In this document: piece after piece, positions 1 to 10,567 of the stretch
Numbering within the stretch: the stretch's first letter is position 1
Layout: the number at the start of each line of letters is the position of its first letter
DNA from: Stentor roeselii
Lineage: Eukaryota; Ciliophora; Heterotrichea; Heterotrichida; Stentoridae
NCBI GenBank assembly: GCA_006503475.1
Contig: RSEH01000031.1
Span: forward strand, 124,001 to 188,000
Direction of reading: 5' to 3'
DNA: 64,000 bases
The notes under the pieces: model-generated
Told to the model about the DNA's origin: nothing
The model's database searches: none
Seen by the model: the letters and a program-made list of their open reading frames with translations, nothing else
Translations under genes and position numbers: made by a program

Positions 1-145
1 TTGAGGCTCCTTTAGTCTTTTATCATATTGAAGCTGAGTCACTTGATAATCAGGACTTTCAATTTCTCTCTCTTCACTTTTTTTCTGACCTTCAGAATCA
101 GTTGTATTTCTTTTTGATAAAGAAGTCCTACCCTTATTTTCCATT
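1..145 (-). CDS. 5' fragment of unknown gene, family copy A (runs off window)
   Basis: A minus-strand ATG at 145-143 opens a frame that stays open for 48 codons to the left edge. The start reads MENKGRTSLSKRNTTDSEG and is rich in charged residues. It matches the start of the decayed copy at 2749 (shared pattern R-x-L/S-L..R-x-T-x-DSEG-x-x-KSE-E/D-R, then VTQ), and the DNA just upstream (146 to about 330) also resembles 2750 to about 2910. I do not recognise the function. Whether this copy is intact cannot be judged because most of it lies outside the window. Confidence 0.4.
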
Positions 146-999
146 TTATATTCAAAGCATCCAAATAAGTAAATAATTTAAATTTGGATAACTTTGATCA
201 ATGTTTATGATCTGAAGGAATAAAAATTTTAAGGATTTAAAACTAAGAAAGATTTTTTAGTCAAATCTGCATAATAGTTGAAGCTAGAGAAGAAATGCTT
301 CAGTTTTACAGAAAATTTTTTATATTATTTGGATTTTGGATACTTTTTGATGTTCAGTTTAATTTCATTGTGAAAAAATCGAAAATTATTGAAAAATTAT
401 CAGAAATATAAGAAAATTTAGCATTTTTAGGAATATTATATAAACTCTCTTCAGAGTGAATATTCAAGTACTTAAAGATAGTAAAATACATGAAATATTG
501 AAGAGAAATGAGCTGGTTAATACAAATGATTTTCAGGAACAAGGATTCAAATAAATTCGATTTGGTTAATTGAAAAAAAAATATGTTTGGGGAGATTGTT
601 TAGAGTCTAAAGATTAGACTAGATTTATTAGATCTGATAAATTTAAAATTATTTGGATTACTACGATATAATATATAATTAGTTACTTTAAGAGATTGCT
701 CATATGATTAAAAAAAAGTCTTAGATCCTAAACATTGAAAGAAAGGCATAAACTCGTCCATAGTTATAACTAAAGAAATCCTGATAGCCAAAATAATTTA
801 TATAAATTTTGTGTGATTTGAATAAAAAAGCTTGTTTTTATAGGTAATATTTCACTATTTCCAAACAAAATTATCCATATGAATTACTGTACGAGAATTT
901 TATATATAAAAGAATTACTATTAATTTTTGATTATTATTAACCTTAGTGATATATAGATCACACTATGTCCTTCCCAAGTCCTTAAATAACCTTTTGAT
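146..999. other. AT-rich spacer, no recognised gene
   Basis: Very AT-rich sequence with no convincing coding frame. The first part (146 to about 330) resembles the upstream region of the copy at 2749, so it probably holds the promoter of copy A. The rest may include the unrecognisable 3' end of the decayed copy B. Confidence 0.4.
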
Positions 1000-2749
1000 A
1001 CCACTCCCTTTGTAAGAAGCCTTCTCAATATTCCGACTCCAGTTCTTCTAAACTCAGTCCATCATCCAGGAATCTCAAATTATCAATTCAAAGCCTTTGT
1101 AACATCAGACATTTTCCCTTGAAGTTCATATCGATGATAATAGCCTGATTATTCTTCATATTTTCTAAGTTTTTGATTGAAACTTCTAAAGAGATCACCT
1201 TGTTAAATTTCTTTTGGTTATAAACAGTTTTTCATATATAAATAGAGCTCGTTATAGTTGTTTATTATAGCTGAATAAGTAGAAAGTCTTTACTTGGTTA
1301 TTTTTAACACTAGTTGTATGTGTTCAGGTTCAACTACTGATACAATCGAATTAGTATATCAGTTATAAAACTCTGAAACAAGTTTATTTGATTTATTAAG
1401 CTGATAAAGTTTTAAGTGAAAGAGGTCTTGAAACAGTTTTTTACGATTGAAGCAAGTCTATAGATCTTGGATGTTGAATGTACAGACTGATTTTTTTTAT
1501 TTTCATTTTTCGGTTTTTCTTATATTTCGATTTTTAATTATCATTTGCTGATTAGTTTGTTAAAAAGTCATAGTTAAATAGATTGCACAAAAAAATTATA
1601 TTAAATAATTTCTTATATTTCCAAATTCTAAAAAGTAGTTCGATTTATTAATTCTTGATAGAGATTCTTTAATAGAGGGAATATCATCAAAGTTCCTTGA
1701 GTGTACTAATTAATTGTCTGTTTGATTTCTAATAATATAAATTTCTATCATTCTTTCTTATCCAAAACTGAAAATACTTAAGCATTAAAATTTTCTTCCA
1801 CATAAGTAAATTTTTCTTGAACAATATATTATTTTTCTTATCTCCAACTCAAAGAAAGTATTCAATGTTTCCTTTTTTTCGATAAATTATTTTCTGTCAA
1901 TATACTCAATTAGTACCTTGACTGAATATAGAAAATTTATATATTCAAGGATTTGATCAATGTTTGATTTTTACTTTTGATAAATGATTCTATGGAAAGA
2001 AGATGACAATACCTGAGCAAATTTTTCTGAATTCAAATTTCAAATTTTTAAATTTTTATACTTTCTTAGGAAAATATAATTCTTTTTTAATTACCACTTT
2101 TCACGTATGAGTAATTCTTTCATTTGAATAATTTTATGCCATTGAACTCGTTGATTTTACTAGCCCAAGATACCAAATCTTCTTGTCTGTTAATGATGTT
2201 TATTAACACAGAAATACAAAAATGGTCGCTAAGGTCACTTGATGAGGGTTGAGTCGATATAATATCGTTATTTATATTTGAAATAATTCAAAATATGGTT
2301 TTTATATCTGGAGTATCTGCTTAATAGGCTTCTGGTTTACTTAAAACATCAGAACTGGCTACTTTTGTGTAGCCTGATTTTTTTTATTATTTTAAGGTGT
2401 AAGATCACGGTTATGATATCTAATTCAATCCTTTATTGTATTAGGAGCAGAATTATTCTTTAATTCGAAACATTTGTCCAAATCTTCCTAATTATTTTCA
2501 CATAAATCATAATAACATTATTAACTTATTTTCATATTTTAAATACTTAAAATTAAGAATTATTTCTGGGTTCAAGTCATCAGAAATTACTTTCAATATT
2601 ATTTCTGAATCAGAGTAATTACTGTCGTGAGACTTATGAAACTGAGTCACTTGAGATTTAAGACAGCCAACTACTCTATCTTCACTTTTTTGCTTACCTT
2701 CGGAATCATTAGTAACCCTTTGAGTAAGAAGTCTAGCTCTTATTTTCAA
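1000..2749 (-). pseudogene. Decayed gene, family copy B
   Basis: The first 80 codons (2749-2507) are open and begin like copy A at 145. Beyond that the frame is broken in several places, but coding blocks can still be read in order on the minus strand. A block near 2260 contains a DHFCIS...NIINRQEDLV-like stretch, one near 1170 has IKNLENMKNNQAIIIDM, and one near 1050 has FLDDGLSLEELESEY. Each block has a clear partner, in the same order and at almost the same spacing (about 1.1 kb between the first and second), in the relic at 35070-37165. Parts of the two relics are alike at the DNA level, for example around 1890-1990. Function is unknown. The 3' limit is approximate. Confidence 0.6.
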
Positions 2750-2953
2750 TTTATATTCTGAATTTATATTACTAAAAAATTCAATTAGGATAAATATTTA
2801 TGATCTGAAAGGAACAAAACTTTACCAATTAAAGATAATAAACGATTTTATATGGAATCTAAAAATCGATCAAGATAATTTAGAAACGCTTGAGTTTCTG
2901 TGAAATTATTCATTCTCATTATTAACTAACTACTTCTAACCCATAAAGATTTT

Positions 2954-4291
2954 TTAATTGGTAATTTTCTTAGGAAAATAATTTTCTTGATTCAGTATTT
3001 TTAAAAACTCTTGATTTGTGGGTATTTTGGAAAAGGTAATTTGATTTGCCTTTTCAAATTTTTTGACTAATGTTTCCTGATGTTCACTATTTAAAAGTTG
3101 CATAGTTATATTACGAATGACATCATCGTAGGGTTGCAAATTATCTAGGAAATCCTTTGTGGGTAAAAATTCAGAACTTTTGAAGCTAAATATAGACTTT
3201 AATTCATTTGGCAACAATCCATCTCTTTCTAAATTCAGCCTTATAGAATCAATGATATTTTCATCAGTAGTTTTACTCTTTATTTTGGTATTTCTTTTTG
3301 ATTTTTCTTGATATTGTATATCAGAACTGAATACTAATACATGAAAGATAGTTTCTGGATTGACTACTTGTTTTATAAATCTAAAGAAAGCTTTTTTTGA
3401 GTTCAATTCTAAATTTTTAGGCTTTATAAGATTGACTTTTATTGTTTTGGATGATTTAAGCCATATGAACTCAATAGAACCGAAGTAAATTTTAGAAAAA
3501 ATTGTGCTAATAGAAGGTTGATCACATTCTAAATGAAACTTAATTAAAGAATTCTCTTTATCGTATTCAACACTTAAAGTCACCTCCATAAATTTCTCTA
3601 AGAAGGGTGATAATTCTAATATATATTTTTCTTTTTTATCATTTTTACTATTAAAGAATGTTTCAAAATTTTCTTTGAATGTTTTTGGAATTTCTTTAAT
3701 TCCAGAATCAGTAATCGATGAGTTACTTCCATCGATTTTCATATTAAGCATCGAATTTTCTAATAAAAGTTCTTCAAGTTTAAACTTTGATCCTTCAAAT
3801 GATAATTTTGCAAATTTGAATTTTTTTTTTGAAGTATCTTCCTTATTAGGACTTTTGTTATAAGGTACATTTTTAGAAGGACCTTTTGTACTAGAATCAT
3901 TTTTAGAAGAGCATGGTCTTTTATAAGGTAATTTCGATTCTTCCTCTTCATCCTCATAGATATTCTCTTTTATTTCTTCATCTCTTAAAGGTAAATTTTG
4001 ATTATGAACTTCTGGATTCATATCTTCATCCAATACCGGCTCAATAAGATAATAAAATATGTCAGGATGACGTTCGCTTGATCGGGTGAAAAAAGTTCCA
4101 TTACTCTGGTCTATAGATTCTAAGTTTTGCAATAAATCATCATAATTTTCGTTGGCCTTGAATGTATTATTATGCTTTGACTTAGGCATTTCCTCATCAG
4201 CATCATTATCCTGAGGGTCTTTGTCTTTCATTTCATTGTCAGTACCAGTATCAGAAGTGATCTTATCTGAAGGATGAAAGGAATCTATCAT
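2954..4291 (-). CDS. Hypothetical acidic protein, paralogue of 4984-6153 product
   Basis: An uninterrupted 445-codon frame. The first 140 residues or so are acidic and low in complexity (Asp, Glu, Asn, Lys), followed by a Lys/Ser-rich linker. The C-terminal 230 residues look folded. This part aligns by eye with the neighbouring gene at 4984-6153: a FMEVTLSVEYDKE block near residue 235 matches FMEDVNVIVHFTE, and NPETIFHVLVFSSDI near 315 matches DPRVIFYHMFEDVLDV. I recognise no known domain, signal peptide or membrane segment. The gene lies directly beside decayed copy B in the AT-rich end. Its intact frame suggests that it is under selection or young. Confidence 0.6.
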   Translation of the reverse strand: MIDSFHPSDKITSDTGTDNEMKDKDPQDNDADEEMPKSKHNNTFKANENYDDLLQNLESIDQSNGTFFTRSSERHPDIFYYLIEPVLDEDMNPEVHNQNLPLRDEEIKENIYEDEEEESKLPYKRPCSSKNDSSTKGPSKNVPYNKSPNKEDTSKKKFKFAKLSFEGSKFKLEELLLENSMLNMKIDGSNSSITDSGIKEIPKTFKENFETFFNSKNDKKEKYILELSPFLEKFMEVTLSVEYDKENSLIKFHLECDQPSISTIFSKIYFGSIEFIWLKSSKTIKVNLIKPKNLELNSKKAFFRFIKQVVNPETIFHVLVFSSDIQYQEKSKRNTKIKSKTTDENIIDSIRLNLERDGLLPNELKSIFSFKSSEFLPTKDFLDNLQPYDDVIRNITMQLLNSEHQETLVKKFEKANQITFSKIPTNQEFLKILNQENYFPKKITN

Positions 4292-4983
4292 TTTTTTATT
4301 AATGTTTTATATACGCAAAAATTTCTTACATCCATGTTAGAAAGATGAAAACTAAACAAGCAAAAAAAAATTTTTTTTTAACGATTTGATTGATTGCAAA
4401 AAGATCATCAGAGGTGAAAAATGATCGATTGGGATTTAGGAATCAAAAATCTCTCGAGAATTATCGGAAAATAGAGAGTAATCAAAATTTTGGATGTAAA
4501 TCAAACTTTTTATTGCTTACTCCTCTGCAGATGCTTCATCTCTCTAGATACAAATATATTTCAGGTTGAAGCACAAGGTCGGAAAAGATTCGGGCTGCAC
4601 TAAGACTTTGGTCATTTAAGAATCGAATAGGATTAATCAATAGGAATTATTTGTGAAGCTCGATGAGTTATGATTTTATAATTAGATTTAAGGAAGCGAT
4701 TTCTCAGATAAGAAAATTCAGATTGCTAGATGTTTCAGAAATAGATTTATAAGCAAAAGTAAAATTTTATATATAAATAGGGTTAGGATTTTTTAGATAA
4801 GAATGGGATATGAGATTTATTATTTCTTGTAATTTATACTAATGATTATATATCTTATAAATAGGATTAGGATTTTTTGGATAAGAATGGGATATGAGAT
4901 GTATTATTTCTTGAAATCTTAAATCAGAACCTATGAAAAGATTATGAAGCCTTAAAGATATTCAAATTTAATAATACTCTAAA
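4292..4983. other. AT-rich intergenic stretch
   Basis: About 690 bp between two minus-strand paralogues with no coding frame I can support. It contains the direct repeat at 4773-4914. The part next to 4291 probably holds the promoter of the gene at 2954-4291. Confidence 0.5.
4773..4914. repeat. Imperfect direct repeat, two units 84 bp apart
   Basis: A block of about 57 bp starting ATAAATAGGGTTAGGATTTT at 4773 recurs with few changes at 4857 (ATAAATAGGATTAGGATTTT). Both continue through GATAAGAATGGGATATGAGA and end near TATTATTTCTTG. The copies are separated by about 27 bp of diverged AT-rich DNA. This looks like a local tandem duplication. It is not a telomere array. Confidence 0.75.
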
Positions 4984-6153
4984 CTAACTATTGTTAATTT
5001 TCTTAGTTTTTCTATCTTCATCAAACAAATGACTACAAATTTCAATAAGGTAATCATCAGAAACATTATCAATAAATTTATAATATCCAGCATTTTCTAA
5101 AGAATTTAAAAAATATGACTTTTGTTCTTGAATACAAATTTTAAAAACCTGATTTAAAGCAGGATTTAATTCCATTTTTTCAGATAATTTTTCATAATAA
5201 ACTTTATTCGGTTTGAAATAAGCCTGAGTTGTGACATTTAAATTTTTAATCATAACATCTAGCACGTCTTCAAACATATGATAAAAAATAACTCTTGGGT
5301 CAAACTTTTCCTCAACTTTTCCAAGATATTCAAATTTGGGGCAAGGTCCTTTCGCTAAATTTTTCAGTTTGATCAAATATTTCTTTTGAAAATTTTGCTT
5401 ATGGAATTTAAGTTTAAATAATTTGATATTTTTTGTTTTTTTACTGTTATCATCATGGCGAATATACAAAGTTCCAATAATGATCTTTTCAAAGACTTGT
5501 TTAACTTTTGAATCATTAAGTAACTGAAGTGTTACGAAACCTTTCTTAAAATTCTCAGTAAAATGAACTATAACATTTACATCTTCCATAAACCTATTAA
5601 GGTGGGTATTCATTTTAATTTTGAATTTTGTATTTATTGTAATATCTTCTTGACATTCGAATGGATATTGAAGATTATCAAAGGAATCAGGCCATATCAC
5701 ATCACCAATTTCTATAATTTTAATTTTTTTTTTCTCTTGTTGTTTTATGAATGCTTTTAATTGAATTTTAGATGACTGATAAATTGATAATAAGGATAAG
5801 ATACCTGTGATTTTGATATTATTGATTTGTTGAGTGACTAAGTGAATATTATTTCTGTTGTCTGGATCATTATCCAACTGTTCTATCTCTGCATCATAAT
5901 CCAACTGTTCTATCTTATCAATTTCATTACAAACAATATTAACTCCAGTAGTATCCTTAGTACTTCTACAATCCTTCAAACTTCCACCTCTGCATCTTTC
6001 ATCTTCTTCAACCTGATTAACTTCCCCATCATCTTCCTTTTCTTTAAATTTCTTTTTCTTCCCAGGTCCATCAAGTTCACAATCCTCATTTCCCAAACCT
6101 TCCAATTCCCAACCAAACTCTTCTGTAGCTTCAACACTCTCAAATATATCCAT
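4984..6153 (-). CDS. Hypothetical acidic protein, paralogue of 2954-4291 product
   Basis: An uninterrupted 389-codon frame starting MDIFESVEATEEFGWELEG. The first 100 residues are acidic with a short Lys run, and the remainder is rich in Ile, Lys and Asn. Two blocks (near residues 190 and 285) align with the neighbouring gene at 2954-4291, so the pair is probably an old tandem duplication. No known domain is recognised. The gene is divergent from the SHIPPO-like gene at 6269, with 115 bp between start codons. Confidence 0.6.
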   Translation of the reverse strand: MDIFESVEATEEFGWELEGLGNEDCELDGPGKKKKFKEKEDDGEVNQVEEDERCRGGSLKDCRSTKDTTGVNIVCNEIDKIEQLDYDAEIEQLDNDPDNRNNIHLVTQQINNIKITGILSLLSIYQSSKIQLKAFIKQQEKKKIKIIEIGDVIWPDSFDNLQYPFECQEDITINTKFKIKMNTHLNRFMEDVNVIVHFTENFKKGFVTLQLLNDSKVKQVFEKIIIGTLYIRHDDNSKKTKNIKLFKLKFHKQNFQKKYLIKLKNLAKGPCPKFEYLGKVEEKFDPRVIFYHMFEDVLDVMIKNLNVTTQAYFKPNKVYYEKLSEKMELNPALNQVFKICIQEQKSYFLNSLENAGYYKFIDNVSDDYLIEICSHLFDEDRKTKKINNS

Positions 6154-6268
6154 TATCCCTAAAAAAACCCTAAAAATCCTAAATTAAATCCTCTAGCATC
6201 AAATATGTCAAAAGCCCAAAAAACACCCCTTCAACCTCTAATCATCTCCAAACTCCCTAATAAATAAA
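6154..6268. promoter_or_regulatory. Divergent intergenic region
   Basis: A 115-bp spacer between divergent start codons at 6153 (minus) and 6269 (plus). On the plus strand it is strongly A+C rich (runs of CCCTAAAAA and CCCAAAAAACACCCC type), as are other regions upstream of plus-strand genes in this window. No defined element could be identified. Confidence 0.35.
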
Positions 6269-7390
6269 ATGAATTTTTACCAAAAGCGTCAAATGGCATC
6301 TAAACAAGGCCGAGCAATAAACCACATGTACCCAACCCTTTTCGCTTCAAAGCTAAAGCGAAAAAAGCAAGAACCATCAGACCCGGAGCCTGTCTACGAC
6401 TTCTCCCAAATGCTTTCCGACCTCGAAACAAAAAAGCAGTTAGAGCAAGAAAAAGCTGACCAGCTGCGAGGAACTTCTCTGACTTCAAGTTTCCGAGCAG
6501 TATCTCGAGAAAAACATGAATTCACGACTCGAAACAAGTCAGGTTCTCCAAAGGTCGGTCTTTACAACCCCAAATATGAATCAACAAAGCCAAGAATTGA
6601 CCGAGCCCCGACTTATACAACGAAAAAATGCGAAATCAATGAAAAATTGGTTTTCACGCCGAAGTGTCTTGATGCGAACCTTCATTGCTCGTTTCCTAGA
6701 AGAAAATCTGCTGAAGACTCTAATGAACTTGGAAATTTTAGTCATGCACTTCGAAGAACTTTGACGAAATTTAAGAAACATGATCAAGCTGAGCATAAAA
6801 ATGAAAGGATTCATAAAGAAATACCGAAAAAAGCACAAAAAAGAATTCAGTCGCCGATTAAGTTTAATGTTCAAGTTTCGAGAAAAGCTTTTGTTAGTGA
6901 AAAAGATCCTCCTAATGATAAAAGATTTGATTTTAATGGATGCTTGTCGCAGCAGTACTCGAGAAATTTAAAGGCACAGACTTATGACTTTGGAAAATGG
7001 GAAGAGAGAAAAGAATTGTTTCCTTCGAAGATGTCGCTTGGGTTTTATGAACGGGATGAGGAAAAATGTATGGAAAGATTGGATGTATCGATATTGGAAT
7101 TTGGAAAAAGACCTTCGAGACAGGACTTGGTGCATACTCAGGTCTTGGAGACTCCTTTTCCGGTTGAGTTCGAAGTTTATGAACATGCTTATTTCAAGCA
7201 AAGCAATGTCAGGGGACCTTTTAAAATTCCCACAATGAGCAGCATTGTCCCCAGAGATGACTTGATGTATAGAGTCAAAGACTCTTATGTTTATAATGTG
7301 CCTATTATTCAGGCTGCTGAAGCGAAAGCTCAGTTTCAAGGGGAAATTCCCATCACTGTTCTTAAAGATAAGTTCAAATCGAATAATTAG
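6269..7390 (+). CDS. SHIPPO-like (STPGR-type) protein, putative cytoskeletal
   Basis: A 373-residue basic protein, MNFYQKRQMASKQGRAINHM at the start. Near residue 93 it has SPKVGLYNPKY followed by a proline after TK, which resembles the Pro-Gly-x-Tyr-x-Pro repeats of SHIPPO/ODF3-type proteins that sit on or in ciliary microtubules. Only one clear unit is visible, so the assignment is weak. The C-terminal half (LVHTQVLETPFPVEFEVYEH and onward) is non-repetitive and unrecognised. The next gene, BBS2, starts 8 bp after the stop codon. A role in cilia or cortex would suit that neighbour but is inference. Confidence 0.65.
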   Translation: MNFYQKRQMASKQGRAINHMYPTLFASKLKRKKQEPSDPEPVYDFSQMLSDLETKKQLEQEKADQLRGTSLTSSFRAVSREKHEFTTRNKSGSPKVGLYNPKYESTKPRIDRAPTYTTKKCEINEKLVFTPKCLDANLHCSFPRRKSAEDSNELGNFSHALRRTLTKFKKHDQAEHKNERIHKEIPKKAQKRIQSPIKFNVQVSRKAFVSEKDPPNDKRFDFNGCLSQQYSRNLKAQTYDFGKWEERKELFPSKMSLGFYERDEEKCMERLDVSILEFGKRPSRQDLVHTQVLETPFPVEFEVYEHAYFKQSNVRGPFKIPTMSSIVPRDDLMYRVKDSYVYNVPIIQAAEAKAQFQGEIPITVLKDKFKSNN

Positions 7391-7398
7391 AATAATTA

Positions 7399-9426
7399 AT
7401 GCTTTCAACCATTTATACACTTGACCTCAATCAAGCCGTGCTACAAAGTCTCGCAACGATCTCAAAGTGTAATTAAAATTCAGTCGACGGAACATGTCCA
7501 AGTCTCGCATGTGGAACAGTAGGTGGCAAGGTATTCATCCATACTCCTCACATTCCAGGCTCAAACGTGACATACCTAAACATAAACAAAACAATGGTTT
7601 CTTTGTCATCAGGTATTTTGAACCCTAGTTTAAATCGAGACATTTTAGTTGTGGCATCGCCTTCAAGTCTCATGGCTTACGACGTTCATAACAATTCAGA
7701 TGTTTTTACCTCTGAAGTCAGAGATGGAGTCTATTCAATGATCCTTGGACAAGTTGATGTCAACAATGCTCCACTTCGAGTCGCGCTTGTTGGAGGAAAT
7801 TGCTCGGTCCTTGGATTTGATATGACTGGCTCTGATGTTTTTTGGACTGTTTCAGGAGATAATGTCTCAGCGATTGACTTTTTTATGACGGAAAAGAATG
7901 AGAGAAGGATTCTAGTTGGTAGCGAAGACTATGCTATTAGAATTTTCAATAATGAAGAAATGCTTTTTGAAATCAATGAAACTGCGAAAATCACTGGATT
8001 CTGTGAGATGAGTACTGGAAAATATGCTTATAGTCTTGATAGTGGTGGGGTTGGGGTCTACAAAGGGACTCACCGCATGTGGAAAGCCAAGGCCAAACAC
8101 AAAGTAACCAGCCAAGTCTGCTGCGACATAACCGGAGAAGGCATCCCTGTCCTTGCTCTCGGCTGGAGCAACGGAAAAGTCGAGTTGCGGTCAGAGCGCA
8201 AAGGAGAAGACATCTTTAAAAAAATGCTGAAACAGCCCATCGCTAAAATCATGTACGAAGACTACCGACTTGAAGGGAAGAAACAAATTGTCGCCGTCAC
8301 AAACTCAGGGAAAATCGTCGGACTTGGAAAAGAAACTCAAGTTCAAACAGAACCACAACCTGATCAGTTAGAAGACTTGAATAAGCAGAAGACTTCTTTG
8401 TTAAATGAATTACAAAGTCTTAAAGATCAAAGCAGAGGAGCCTCAATCCCCAACTACACAAGCCTATCAGTATCCTTCCAAACGAGTCCTTTAACCTTAC
8501 TCCTTTCAAGCAACAACAACACCTGCATAAAATGTTCCCTCTTACTATCCGAAGGTCTTTTCGAAAACGACTTAAAATTAATCCACCCAAGCCGGCCCTC
8601 AAGTGACCTAAAAATTCCTTTAAACAATCCAAAAAACCTAGAATGCGAAATCGACATAAAAGCTTTAATCGGTTCTTCATCCTCCTCCCAGCAGTTCCAA
8701 CTATTCGAGCGTCGAATAAAGCTTCCAAAATACTGCAACTTTTCATTAGAACCCTGCACAGAGCCAAGCAGTCAAGTTTCTTTTTCTTTTTCATTCACTC
8801 CAAAATTACAAGACTGGATAAAAGCGAAATTTTTAGTAAATGAACAAGATTTAATGAAGATCAACGACGGGAAGTTCCGTTTTGTCTCTGAAAAAGAAAA
8901 TCTTCATATTTATCAGGTTGACAGGTCTTTAAGGGTCATGACTGAATCAATTGACCTGGCAGGAGAAGTGATTCAAGACTTGGCAGGTTTTTTTGGAGTC
9001 ACTGAATTGAATAGTTCTGCAAGTTTCACTCGAGAACTTGCAAAAATTAAGGAATTGTTGGAAAAAATTGAAGATTTTAATACTGTTCGAACTCAACTTA
9101 CTGTTAATATGGCTGAAAATTGTCAGAATGTTAAAACACTTTTGGTCAAGGCGGAAGATGCAAGGATACAGAGAAATATGCAGTATTTTAAACAGAATCT
9201 TAGCAATTTGCATCAGTTTAATGGACAGTTACTTGGGGAATATCAGATCAGGGCGAATAATCACTCGGAATTGCTTAATTGCTTGAAGGTTATCAATCAG
9301 TTTATACAGAGGGCAGGAAATTTAAGGTGTGGACAAGCGAAGAATAAGTGTATTGCTTTGTTTAGAGAGGGGATTAAAAATAGGAATTTTGGGGTGATTA
9401 CACAAGCGGTTTGTAATGGAAATTGA
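7399..9426 (+). CDS. BBS2: BBS2, BBSome subunit
   Basis: Two exons (7399-7468 and 7484-9426) encode about 670 residues, against roughly 720 in human BBS2. Splicing out the 15-nt intron joins MLSTIYTLDLNQAV... to ...FDGTCPSLACGTVGGKVFIH, which restores the family N-terminus. Clear family blocks follow: VLNPSLNRDILVVASPSSLM, AYDVHNNSDVF, GGNCSVLGFDMTGSDVFWTV, GWSNGKVELRS, IDLAGEVIQDLAGFFGV, LLVKAEDARIQRNM and RANNHSELLNCLKVINQFIQ. BBS2 is a beta-propeller subunit of the BBSome, which moves membrane proteins in and out of cilia with intraflagellar transport. The starting ATG at 7399 matches the family start and lies 8 bp after the upstream stop codon. Identification is secure. Confidence 0.95.
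7469..7483 (+). other. 15-nt intron in BBS2
   Basis: GTAATTAAAATTCAG, with A at position 10. Removing it joins codon TCAAAGT|TCGAC in frame and fuses the conserved BBS2 N-terminus to the long second exon; left in, it creates an immediate stop. Confidence 0.93.
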
Positions 9427-9577
9427 GAATTTAGGTGGAGTTTGGAATTAACCTTAATTGAATAATATCTCAAATAATAACCTACTTCAAATAAATCTCC
9501 CTAAATCCCAAACCCCTCCAAACCTATATTCCAATAAACCTTTCTCAAAAATCTTTCCAACACATCAATTCTCTATA

Positions 9578-10564
9578 ATGAAAGATTTCGAAGAATATGG
9601 CTTCCAAATAATCTACCTCGCTTCGGGAATAACTCTAACCTGGTTAAAGCCAATCCAATACACCCTCTCAAGTCCATCAAGCGAGTACAAAATCTGGTTG
9701 AAATACTGGGTCTTACTATCAATAACAGTCTCTCTCGAGCAATATTTTTTCATTGATTTTTCCTCAAACCTCGGCTATTTTTTCCTCCGTTCAATCTTTT
9801 TCTTCTACTTAAGCGAGCAGAAATTTTCACCATCAAATCAAAACTATTCTTCCTTAATGTTAAAAAAAGTCTGCGAACAAACTGACTTCAAAGTCCTTTC
9901 CGAGATGCTTTCAAGTGACTCTGACATTCAAACTACTGCAAAAATCCATCCCTGGGCACCGAACCCGACAAGTCTTGGAGGACTAGCCGCTTCTAGAATC
10001 GGGCAACTGTCAGCAGAGCCGATTTCCATTCAAGATCAGGACTTTTTAGCTGAAAATACTCTGGAGTTACTTTGTCAGATGGTTGAAAGCCCTGAAGACG
10101 CTCAAAGTATTAACGCGATGCTCAGTCTGTTGTTTTTATCAGAATATGAAATACTTTTGAATAAATTAGTCACTTTAGCAGTTTTTTCAAGGCTTCAAGG
10201 AATTATAAAGAATTCGCAGAAACAGGTTAATTTAAGTGTTTTGAAACTTTGTGCGAATATTTACTTGAAGAATAGAGATATGCAGAAAGAGTTTTTAAAT
10301 TTAGGGTTTCATAGATATTTGGTTCATCATTTGAAGGAAAGTGACCCGATTAGTGTTTTTGAAACTATTGAAAATATTTTTCAGCTGATTTCGGTAAGTT
10401 TTAATTAGACTACTGTTGGAGATGTTTACTTGAATCATGTTGAAGCTTTGATGCTCGTTGGTCTTCGTGAAGGGTTGGTGGAAGCTGAGAAAAATCATGG
10501 AAAACGACGAGAGTTGAGAGATAGGATTTCGATATTAAAAGAAATAATAGAAAAAGTTGGGTAA
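9578..10564 (+). CDS. TB2/DP1/HVA22 (REEP-like) membrane protein with helical C-terminus
   Basis: Two exons (9578-10393 and 10409-10564). The start chosen is the ATG at 9578 (MKDFEEYGFQIIYLASG); the frame upstream lacks an ATG. Residues 10-80 resemble the TB2/DP1/HVA22 domain: proline and glycine after the first hydrophobic hairpin, then SPSSEYKIWLKYWVLLSITV, a second hydrophobic stretch and FFLRSIFFFYLS. That family shapes ER tubules through hairpin membrane segments. The C-terminal 200 residues are helical and read like armadillo-type repeats (NLSVLKLCANIYLKN, FLNLGFHRYLVHHLKESDP), an unusual addition. The stop codon lies 3 bp from the stop codon of the convergent giant gene. Confidence 0.7.
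10394..10408 (+). other. 15-nt intron in REEP-like gene
   Basis: GTAAGTTTTAATTAG, with A at position 10. It contains an in-frame TAG; removing it extends the protein by 51 codons to TAA at 10562. Confidence 0.92.
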
Positions 10565-10567
10565 TTA

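Noticed and set aside
354-542. 62-codon minus-strand open frame
   Set aside because: Low-complexity AT-rich sequence rich in Phe, Ile and Tyr, with no protein-like order or homology.
7399-9426. Reading TGA as Trp (Blepharisma-type code)
   Set aside because: BBS2 and other clear genes end at TGA at the expected position, so TGA works as a stop here.
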